Below, piece by piece: positions 16,049-22,583 of a DNA stretch of 64,000 nucleotides. Position 1 is the stretch's first letter, and every line of letters begins with the position of its first letter. The notes under the pieces were generated by a model. That model saw only the letters and a program-made list of their open reading frames with translations, ran no database searches and was not told where the DNA came from. Position numbers and translations under genes: made by a program. Source of the DNA: an uncultured Helicobacteraceae bacterium (GTDB lineage: Bacteria; Campylobacterota; Campylobacteria; Campylobacterales; Helicobacteraceae); the NCBI GenBank assembly GCA_910578285.1, contig CAJTQL010000012.1, positions 10,660 to 74,659 on the forward strand, written 5' to 3'.

Positions 16049-17530
16049 ATGCAAAGCGTTGGAAGTACTACAAAGGCATTGCCCGAATACGATTACACCG
16101 TGGCGAAGCTTTTTTTGTTTACGACCCTCATCTTTGGGATTGTTGGAATGCTCATTGGCGTGATTCTCGCGTTTCAAATGGCAGCACCAAGTCTCAATTA
16201 TCTCGCTGGTGAGTTCGGCACGTTCGGTCGTCTGCGCCCATTACACACAAATGGCATAATCTACGGATTTACCCTAAGTGGAATCTGGGCTGGTTGGTAT
16301 TATTTTGGGCAAAGAGTGCTCAAAATCAGTTATTATGAGCACCCATTCTTGAGGATTGTGGGCTTGTTACATTTTTGGGTCTATCTCGCCCTTATGGTGC
16401 TTGCAGTTCTCTCGCTCTTTGCGGGTATGACGCAATCAAAAGAGTATTCAGAGCTTGTTTGGCCCCTTGATTTGCTTGTGGTCGTTGTGTGGGTTCTTTG
16501 GGGCATTAGTCTCTTTGGCAGCATGGCTGTGCGCCGCGAACAGACCGTCTATATCTCATTGTGGTATTTCATGGCAACGTTTGTAGCAATTGCAGCATTG
16601 TATATCTTCAACAACCTCTCGATTCCAACGTATTTCGTTGCAGGCACAGGTGATATTTTCCATTCTATCTCATTCTATGCAGGAACAAATGATGCAATGG
16701 TACAATGGTGGTTTGGGCATAATGCTGTGGCATTCGTGTTCACATCTGCTGTTATTGGGCTCATTTACTACTTCTTGCCCAAAGAATCAGGACAGCCCAT
16801 TTTCTCATACAAGCTCACTTTGTTCTCATTCTGGAGCTTGATTTTTGTGTATGTATGGGCAGGTGGACACCACCTTATCTATTCAACCGTGCCCGATTGG
16901 ATGCAAACTCTTGGTTCGGTTTTCTCCGTTGTGCTCATTCTACCTTCGTGGGGAACTGCCGTCAACATGCTTCTCACAATGCGTGGACAATGGGACCAAC
17001 TCGCGCGCTCTCCGCTCATTAAGTTCCTCGTACTTGCAAGCACATGGTATATGCTCGCAACGCTCGAAGGACCCATTCAATCTGTTAAATCTGTCAATGC
17101 CCTTGCGCATTTCACCGACTGGATTATTGGACATGTCCATGACGCGGCATTGGGTTGGGTTGCCTTCACAATCATCGCAGCTGTGTATCATATGACGCCT
17201 CGACTCTTCAAACGTGAGATTTACTCAAAATCCCTTATGGATATGCAATTCTGGATTCAAACCGCTGGAATCGTTCTCTACTTCTCTAGTATGTGGATTG
17301 CAGGTATCACACAAGGTATGATGTGGCGTGCAACTGATTCCTTTGGAACACTCATCTATTCGTTTATCGACACTGTCAATGTGTTGATTCCCTATTTCTA
17401 TATTCGTGCCATCGGTGGCTTGCTCTATTTGGTTGGTTTCTTGATGTTCACCTACAACATCATCATGACTATCACAGCAGCGAAACAAACCGATGCAGAA
17501 TCCAAATTCGCCACACCTATGGCTGGTTAA
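16049..17530 (+). CDS. ccoN: cbb3-type cytochrome c oxidase subunit I (CcoN)
   Basis: CcoN carries haem b and the haem b3/CuB centre of the high-affinity terminal oxidase used in microaerobic growth. The 493-aa protein has about 12 membrane helices. Histidine-containing segments include LHTNGIIYGF (haem b ligand), FGHNAVAF, AGGHHLIY (CuB ligands) and IIGHVHDAALGW (haem b3/b ligands). The Tyr cross-linked to His in cbb3 enzymes lies in the TM7 region. It is first in ccoNOQP; the AAAGGAGGAAATGT leader sets the ATG at 16049. Confidence 0.97.
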   Translation: MQSVGSTTKALPEYDYTVAKLFLFTTLIFGIVGMLIGVILAFQMAAPSLNYLAGEFGTFGRLRPLHTNGIIYGFTLSGIWAGWYYFGQRVLKISYYEHPFLRIVGLLHFWVYLALMVLAVLSLFAGMTQSKEYSELVWPLDLLVVVVWVLWGISLFGSMAVRREQTVYISLWYFMATFVAIAALYIFNNLSIPTYFVAGTGDIFHSISFYAGTNDAMVQWWFGHNAVAFVFTSAVIGLIYYFLPKESGQPIFSYKLTLFSFWSLIFVYVWAGGHHLIYSTVPDWMQTLGSVFSVVLILPSWGTAVNMLLTMRGQWDQLARSPLIKFLVLASTWYMLATLEGPIQSVKSVNALAHFTDWIIGHVHDAALGWVAFTIIAAVYHMTPRLFKREIYSKSLMDMQFWIQTAGIVLYFSSMWIAGITQGMMWRATDSFGTLIYSFIDTVNVLIPYFYIRAIGGLLYLVGFLMFTYNIIMTITAAKQTDAESKFATPMAG

Positions 17531-17539
17531 GGAGATCCC

Positions 17540-18241
17540 ATGTTTCATTGGCTAGAAAAAAATCCTTTTTTCTTCACCGTAATGGTGCTGGTACTCTTTT
17601 CGATTGCTGGGCTTGTCGAGATTCTTCCCGATTTTGCAAAGGCTTCGCGTCCGATTGAGGGGCTCAAGCCCTACACAATGCTTGAGGTTGCAGGCAGACA
17701 AGTCTATATCAAAGAAAGCTGTAATGCCTGCCATTCGCAGCTCATTCGCCCTTTCAAAATCGAAACAGACCGCTATGGCAAAGTCAGTTACAGCGGCGAA
17801 TATGCGTATGACCGCCCATTCTTGTGGGGCAGCAAACGCACAGGACCCGATTTGCACCGTGTCGGCGATTATCGTACAACTGATTGGCATGAAGCACACA
17901 TGTGGGACCCTCTTGTCGTTGTTCCCGGCTCGATTATGCCTGCATACAAACATCTCTATAGCAAAATCATCGATGTGGATACAGCTTATGCGGAAGCCTA
18001 TACAAACAAGGTTGTGTTTAGTGTCCCCTATGATAAACCTGAGCTTGCGTATTCAACAAAGCTTGGCTCGCTTAATGAAGCAAGAGAATCCATTCTCGAA
18101 GAAGCAAAGCTCATCGCTGCAGATATGAAAGATGAACGAGTCAAGGCGGCTGTTGCCGGAGGCAAGATTCCAGAGATTGTCGCACTCATCGCTTATCTCA
18201 ATAGCCTCAACAGCGTTCGCAGACCTTTGCCGGCGGAATAA
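17540..18241 (+). CDS. ccoO: cbb3-type cytochrome c oxidase subunit II (CcoO)
   Basis: CcoO is the membrane-anchored monohaem cytochrome c of the cbb3 oxidase. The 233-aa protein has one N-terminal helix (FFTVMVLVLFSIAGLVEILP) and a CNACH haem site at residues 61-65, with the distal Met in PGSIMPAYKHL. GGAGATCCC precedes the start, and ccoQ follows after 1 bp. Confidence 0.97.
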   Translation: MFHWLEKNPFFFTVMVLVLFSIAGLVEILPDFAKASRPIEGLKPYTMLEVAGRQVYIKESCNACHSQLIRPFKIETDRYGKVSYSGEYAYDRPFLWGSKRTGPDLHRVGDYRTTDWHEAHMWDPLVVVPGSIMPAYKHLYSKIIDVDTAYAEAYTNKVVFSVPYDKPELAYSTKLGSLNEARESILEEAKLIAADMKDERVKAAVAGGKIPEIVALIAYLNSLNSVRRPLPAE

Positions 18242-18242
18242 T

Positions 18243-18458
18243 ATGGACGAAGCAACAATCCGCATTGTGCAAGGATATGCGTATTGGTTTTGCACCCTCA
18301 TTCTGACTGTGGTATTGGTGAGCTACATCATTCACCTCTATCGCAGTCAGCGCAAAGGGTTTGATTATGAAAAATACTCGCGTCTTGCGCTCGATGATAA
18401 ACTTGATGACAATATCATCGAATCACGTGATACTCAAAACAACAAAAAGGAGAGCTAG
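18243..18458 (+). CDS. ccoQ: cbb3 oxidase subunit CcoQ
   Basis: The 71-aa protein has one membrane helix (YWFCTLILTVVLVSYIIHLY) followed by a basic patch and an acidic tail, typical for CcoQ, which stabilises the CcoNOP complex. The start at 18243 overlaps no other gene and follows ccoO by 1 bp. The frame is open upstream to 18132 inside ccoO, but that is antiparallel to known CcoQ length. Confidence 0.85.
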   Translation: MDEATIRIVQGYAYWFCTLILTVVLVSYIIHLYRSQRKGFDYEKYSRLALDDKLDDNIIESRDTQNNKKES

Positions 18459-19325
18459 ATGGAATGGCTAGATTTAAGTGATAGCAAAAATCTGATAACC
18501 CTCATTGGAGCGATTGTCATTTTGGCTATAACAGTGGCGATTGCTGGTCGACTCATTAGCAAAATGAAACACAGCAAAGCCGATGGGCAGCTCACAATAG
18601 AAGAATGGGACGGGATTCGCGAATTTACGAACGACATTCCTGTTGGTTGGGCAGCAAGCTATCTGGTGCTTGCGATTTGGGCAATTGCATATTGCGCTTG
18701 GATTTACCCTTTGCAAGGGTTTTCACAACTCGGCGAATACAATGAAGAAGTAGAATCGTTCCAAGCAAAACTTGCAAATAAAATGACCAATGCAAGCGAA
18801 GCAGATTTGCAAAAAATGGGGGGGAATTTCTTCTTGTTGCAATGCGCACAATGCCATGGTGAAACAGGCAATGGAATGAATAACCGCGCAGCAGACCTCA
18901 CAACATGGGGCACAGAGGAAGGAATCATCGATGTCGTACTAAACGGAAGCAAGGGCTTGAATTACCCACTCGGCGAAATGGTTCCGCTCAAAGACACTGT
19001 GAGTGCCGAAGATGCAAAAGCAGTGGCTGCATTTGTAATGCAAGACATCTCAAGCATTGGTAAAACCAAATATCCAGAACTTGTCAACAAAGGTAGGGCG
19101 ATGTTTGATGAAGCTACATGTTCTGCTTGCCATGGACCAGACGGCAAAGGAATGGACGGCATGGGACCAGACCTCTCGACATATGGCGATGAAGCATTCC
19201 TTGCAGAAGTGTTTGCGCGAGGCAAAAAGGGACATATTGGGCAAATGCCATCATTCCGTGAGCCTATGGTATCAGAGGTTCAGCGCAAAGCACTCATTTC
19301 ATACCTCAAAACAATCCGCGAATAA
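18459..19325 (+). CDS. ccoP: cbb3-type cytochrome c oxidase subunit III (CcoP), dihaem
   Basis: CcoP passes electrons from soluble cytochrome c to CcoO. The 288-aa protein has two N-terminal membrane helices (about 11-32 and 62-84) and two cytochrome c domains with CAQCH (Cys129 to His133) and CSACH (about 222). The Met ligand regions are visible as MVPLKD and GQMPSFRE. It follows ccoQ directly. Confidence 0.97.
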   Translation: MEWLDLSDSKNLITLIGAIVILAITVAIAGRLISKMKHSKADGQLTIEEWDGIREFTNDIPVGWAASYLVLAIWAIAYCAWIYPLQGFSQLGEYNEEVESFQAKLANKMTNASEADLQKMGGNFFLLQCAQCHGETGNGMNNRAADLTTWGTEEGIIDVVLNGSKGLNYPLGEMVPLKDTVSAEDAKAVAAFVMQDISSIGKTKYPELVNKGRAMFDEATCSACHGPDGKGMDGMGPDLSTYGDEAFLAEVFARGKKGHIGQMPSFREPMVSEVQRKALISYLKTIRE

Positions 19326-19335
19326 GGAGGAGTTG

Positions 19336-19533
19336 ATGAACGGTTTATTTGGACTAAATGGACTCACAGGGTTTGCGATTGCTGTTGTGCTTTTGCTTGC
19401 AATCGTAGCAGGGCTTGGCACTCTCGCAATCATCACACAAAGCAATGAGGCGCTCACCCCATACAAAGTCGAGCAAAGCAGCTCGATTCGTATGAATGGT
19501 GGCGACATGAACAAGTACTACAAAGTACAATAA
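19336..19533 (+). CDS. DUF4006 small membrane protein of the cco operon
   Basis: The 65-aa protein has one helix (GFAIAVVLLLAIVAGLGTLAII) and a polar tail. It corresponds in position and size to H. pylori HP0148, which follows ccoP. A GGAGGAG ribosome binding site sets the ATG at 19336. A cbb3 oxidase accessory role is likely from context only. Confidence 0.8.
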   Translation: MNGLFGLNGLTGFAIAVVLLLAIVAGLGTLAIITQSNEALTPYKVEQSSSIRMNGGDMNKYYKVQ

Positions 19534-19543
19534 GGAGGCTAAG

Positions 19544-19648
19544 ATGAAATACACAGGCTTGGAAACAACTCTATTTCTCGTCAATGTAGTCATTGTCGTT
19601 CTATCGATTGTCGTTGCATTCTTGCCCGGGAAAGTTTTTCTTGGCTAA
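19544..19648 (+). CDS. 34-aa membrane microprotein in the cco operon
   Basis: The gene is too short for usual gene finders but has a good AAGGAGG ribosome binding site 7 nt upstream of ATG 19544. It encodes one hydrophobic helix (LFLVNVVIVVLSIVVAFLPG) with short polar ends. It lies 10 bp after the DUF4006 gene and overlaps the next gene's start. Spacing and coding-like codon use suggest a genuine small subunit or assembly factor. No family is named. Confidence 0.6.
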   Translation: MKYTGLETTLFLVNVVIVVLSIVVAFLPGKVFLG

Positions 19649-20267
19649 TGCACGCACATATTTCTATGTGGTTTTGGTAGGGGTTTTTACGCTAGCGTTT
19701 GCACAGCCCCCCCTTTCCGAGCCACATTGGCTTGGGCGAGGGTTTGTGTTTGATAACGACAAGCAGCTCTTTCCTGCAAGCCACCCCTTTATCAATAATT
19801 TAGGTGCAGAAGTCTTTGAAAAAAGCGGCATCTCTGTTTATATGATTGCATTAGAAAGCCTACATGAACAAAGCATCGAATCTTTAGAAAACACCATCGC
19901 CGAGCACTTACGCTCACCCTATCTCTATATCCTCTTTATACGCAACGAGAAAAAAATCGACATCAAAGGCACAGAATCCTTGCTTGCAAAGATTTCGGCA
20001 AGCAATATCTACTGGGACTACATTGTCCCACTCATTCCCAAAAAAGATTCCGAACTCAACCCTTCAAGCATTGCTGCTTTTTTGCTCAATGGCTATATCG
20101 CGCTTGTGCAAGAGCTTGCTTTAGCTGAAAATATCAAACTTGATAATCAATATATTCCCGAGACCAAAGCAGTCGAATCCACCACACGGATTATCCTATA
20201 TGTGATGACGCTCACTCTGCTTGGACTCTTTGTATTTGTTTTGCTAAGGAAAAAGAATGTCCGCTAA
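19641..20267 (+). CDS. Membrane-anchored periplasmic protein of the cco operon (HP0149-like position)
   Basis: The about 208-aa protein has an N-terminal signal sequence (YFYVVLVGVFTLAFA), a soluble alpha/beta domain and a C-terminal membrane helix (IILYVMTLTLLGLFVFVLL) with a basic end. The soluble part (FEKSGISVYMIALESL, YLYILFIRNEKKIDI) loosely resembles TPM/DUF477 domains, but I do not claim that family. No ATG fits; a TTG at 19641 gives the signal peptide, and other TTGs occur at 19593 and 19608. The next gene overlaps the end by 11 bp. By position it matches H. pylori HP0149. Confidence 0.6.
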   Translation: MANARTYFYVVLVGVFTLAFAQPPLSEPHWLGRGFVFDNDKQLFPASHPFINNLGAEVFEKSGISVYMIALESLHEQSIESLENTIAEHLRSPYLYILFIRNEKKIDIKGTESLLAKISASNIYWDYIVPLIPKKDSELNPSSIAAFLLNGYIALVQELALAENIKLDNQYIPETKAVESTTRIILYVMTLTLLGLFVFVLLRKKNVR

Positions 20268-20832
20268 ACCCTTTAATTTCTGGCCACTCTCTATCGCTGG
20301 CTTTATCGGTGTTGTCATATTGCTCATCGCTTGGACGGTCTATTTTGCACTCCAAAACCCCGTGCAGCGAGATGACAGCTTTCTTGCGAGCTATCAAGAA
20401 GCTGATGCACGTATCAACACAATCCAAGAGGAACAAAAACAATTCACAACACTCTATCAGCTCAAATGGCAAGGAATCAATACGCCACATCTGCCACAAT
20501 CCCAAAGTTACTCGCGCGGACAAAATATCGCAGCTTTTTTTGATTCGCTGCATTTTCCCAAAGGTTTTGCCTTTCATATCGAATCTCGCGAAGATGTCTC
20601 GCTACCAAAAGTTACCCATATCGAAGCGCTGCTCACCCGCCCTCACACAAAAGAAAACGACCAAATTCTGACTTTTGAGCCTGATTCAAATTTCTATCGC
20701 AGCCAACCAGTCGAGCTGCCCACACATGGACGTTGGCTCATTCAAGGAGTCATTCATTACGAAGATAGCTTCTCAAACTCCAAAACAGGCTATTTTCGCT
20801 TTGAATTTTTCGCACAAGATAGCAAAACATAG
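20257..20832 (+). CDS. FixH-like cbb3 oxidase assembly protein
   Basis: The 191-aa protein has an N-terminal membrane helix (FWPLSIAGFIGVVILLIAWTVYFA) followed by the FixH hallmark (NPVQRDDSFLASYQEADARIN) and a beta-rich periplasmic domain. FixH/CcoH proteins help mature the cbb3 oxidase, probably at the CuB-loading step. Its place after ccoNOQP and the small accessory genes fits (HP0150 position). It overlaps the preceding gene by 11 bp, and the acetyltransferase gene begins 8 bp after its stop. Confidence 0.75.
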   Translation: MSAKPFNFWPLSIAGFIGVVILLIAWTVYFALQNPVQRDDSFLASYQEADARINTIQEEQKQFTTLYQLKWQGINTPHLPQSQSYSRGQNIAAFFDSLHFPKGFAFHIESREDVSLPKVTHIEALLTRPHTKENDQILTFEPDSNFYRSQPVELPTHGRWLIQGVIHYEDSFSNSKTGYFRFEFFAQDSKT

Positions 20833-20840
20833 GAACACAA

Positions 20841-21407
20841 ATGCGCCATTGGAAGCATCAAAACGTGCGATTCTTCGCGCGCCTCTTCTCGTTTCTAGCC
20901 CATCGCAAAAAAGTGCGCTACAACCGCGTTTTGCCCCTATCAGAATACCTCATAGACAGATGGCAAAAGGCGCAACAATGCGGCTTTGGGGACAATAGCA
21001 GCTGCTACGATTCTGTCTATATTTTTGGCGATGTCAAGATTGGCGACAACACTTTCATTGGTCCATTTTGCATTCTCGATGGCAGCGGCGGGCTTGCCAT
21101 TGGCAGCCATTGCAGTATTTCAGCAGGCGTGCAAATCTACACACACAATAGCGTCAAATGGGCAATTTCACAAGGGCGCGAATCTTACGACTATGCGCCC
21201 GTTGTCATCGAAGATGGTTGCTACATTGGTCCAAATACCATCATCGCGCAAGGCGTGAGAATCGGCGAAGGCGCCGTCATTGGCGCGTGCAGCTTTGTCA
21301 ATCGCAACGTCGATCCGCACACAAAAGTCGCGGGCGTTCCTTGCAAAAAAATCGGAGAAATCATGCAAACAAGCAAAAAAACTTGGGGGGGGGGGCAACA
21401 CAACTAG
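20841..21407 (+). CDS. Left-handed beta-helix acetyltransferase with a poly-G tract at its 3' end
   Basis: The 188-aa protein has hexapeptide repeats from about residue 55 (VKIGDNTFIGPFCILDGSGG, AIGSHCSISAGVQIYTH, VVIEDGCYIGPNTIIAQGVRIGEG) with the TH-N catalytic-type segment and a final VAGVPCKKIG coil, as in sugar O- or N-acetyltransferases of the WbbJ/MaaT kind. By family it acetylates a sugar or glycan with acetyl-CoA. The C-terminus is set by an 11-base G tract at 21385-21395: the present length ends TWGGGQHN, while +1 or -1 G would give two other tails. It directly follows the cco cluster and leads into a sulfotransferase gene. Confidence 0.8.
   Translation: MRHWKHQNVRFFARLFSFLAHRKKVRYNRVLPLSEYLIDRWQKAQQCGFGDNSSCYDSVYIFGDVKIGDNTFIGPFCILDGSGGLAIGSHCSISAGVQIYTHNSVKWAISQGRESYDYAPVVIEDGCYIGPNTIIAQGVRIGEGAVIGACSFVNRNVDPHTKVAGVPCKKIGEIMQTSKKTWGGGQHN
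21385..21395 (+). repeat. Poly-G(11) tract, candidate phase-variation site
   Basis: Eleven G residues occur in codons 182-185 of the acetyltransferase. With 12 G the frame would continue and stop at 21449-21451, where TGA overlaps the ATG of the sulfotransferase gene. With 10 G it would stop at 21436-21438, just before the next ribosome binding site. Confidence 0.75.
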
Positions 21408-21447
21408 ATTCCATGCTCCCCTGCCCTTTGTGGCATAGGGAGGTGGC

Positions 21448-22392
21448 ATGAGAGAGCCAAACTTCATCATCGGCGGCACAGCCGCAGGCGGGACGAGCTA
21501 TCTCTATGAACTGCTTATCCAACATGCAGAAGTCTATCTACCTAAGCAGAGAATCCCAGAGCCACACTTTTACTATAAAAGCTGGGAATATGCCAAAGGA
21601 TTGGATTGGTATCTACAAGAATATTTTGCAGACGTGCCAAGCGATTGCGTTGCAATCGGCGAGCGCAGCAGCTCCTATCTCTATGGCGGCGCGAATGTCG
21701 CGCAAAAAATCGCGCGGGATTTTCCAAAGATGCGATTTATTTTCATGCTGCGCAACCCTGTGGAGCGCACATGGGCAAACTACCGCTTCACGGCATTGCA
21801 AGGGCTCGAGACACTCGACTTTGAACAAGCTCTTGTGCAAGAACAAGAGCGCATTGCACAATCGCGAGGAATTTGGGCAGAGATTCAACCCTATGACTAC
21901 ACGGGCAGAGGATTCTATGCCAAACAGCTCTTGGAATATCTCGACTTTTTCCCACGTGAGCAGATTCTGTGTTTGAAATCCGAAACACTCACAAAAGACA
22001 ATCTCGAACCACTCTATCGAATCTACCATTTTTTGGGACTGCAAAACACGACTTTTGTACCACAAAATGCGCCGATTCACGCCAGCCCAAATGTGGTGAG
22101 CCCGGCGACACAAAAAGAATTGCGCGATTATTTTGGAAACAGATTCAGCACCCTCATGAACAATGTGCGCCGCGAAGAATCGCTTGAACTCGACAACATG
22201 AGCGAAGAAAAGCAAAAAATTTTGCAGCTGCGCGAAAACCTAAAGGGCAAAAAAGAAGAAATGCCGGTAGAATGTAAAAAAAGATTAAATGAAACCTTTG
22301 CAAAAGATATAGAAATGCTTCAGACTTTGGTGGATTTTGATGTCAGTGATTGGCTATACCCAACCACTAATTCTATGGAGAAGCTCAAGTAG
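21448..22392 (+). CDS. PAPS-dependent sulfotransferase domain protein
   Basis: This 314-aa cytosolic-type sulfotransferase resembles heparan-sulfate N-deacetylase/sulfotransferase-like bacterial enzymes. The 5'-phosphosulfate-binding loop is IIGGTAAGGTSYLY (7-20), and the 3'-phosphate-binding segment is FMLRNPVERTWANYRF (about 98-113). Family members transfer sulfate from PAPS to a glycan or small hydroxyl/amine acceptor. The end (AKDIEMLQTLVDFDVSDWLY) is the usual C-terminal signature. The ATG at 21448 follows GGGAGG and can be coupled to upstream translation depending on the poly-G tract. PAPS-forming genes are not in the window. Confidence 0.8.
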   Translation: MREPNFIIGGTAAGGTSYLYELLIQHAEVYLPKQRIPEPHFYYKSWEYAKGLDWYLQEYFADVPSDCVAIGERSSSYLYGGANVAQKIARDFPKMRFIFMLRNPVERTWANYRFTALQGLETLDFEQALVQEQERIAQSRGIWAEIQPYDYTGRGFYAKQLLEYLDFFPREQILCLKSETLTKDNLEPLYRIYHFLGLQNTTFVPQNAPIHASPNVVSPATQKELRDYFGNRFSTLMNNVRREESLELDNMSEEKQKILQLRENLKGKKEEMPVECKKRLNETFAKDIEMLQTLVDFDVSDWLYPTTNSMEKLK

Positions 22393-22470
22393 AAGTGTAG
22401 AGAGATACACTCTTTTCATTCTCCAACATTAGATTCCTCAATGATACAAAGACTAAACAAAGCTACACCT

Positions 22471-22491
22471 CTCGCAATATAGCGGGTTTTT
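22471..22491 (+). terminator. Possible terminator after the sulfotransferase gene
   Basis: CTCGC and GCGGG can pair (one G-T pair) around a 6-nt loop and are followed by TTTTT. The stem is short, so efficiency is doubtful. The region 22393-22583 otherwise holds only the nap promoter. Confidence 0.35.
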
Positions 22492-22551
22492 GTGAGACTC
22501 CAACGTCAATCAGACACCCAAATTTTCTAGCAAAATTCATAAAATATAAGG

Positions 22552-22557
22552 TATAAT
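22552..22557 (+). promoter_or_regulatory. -10 box for napAGHBD
   Basis: TATAAT lies 26 bases upstream of the napA ATG, followed by an AAAGGAGG ribosome binding site. No clear binding site for a known nitrate or oxygen regulator is seen. Confidence 0.55.
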
Positions 22558-22583
22558 TACAGACACAATCCAAAGGAGGCAAA

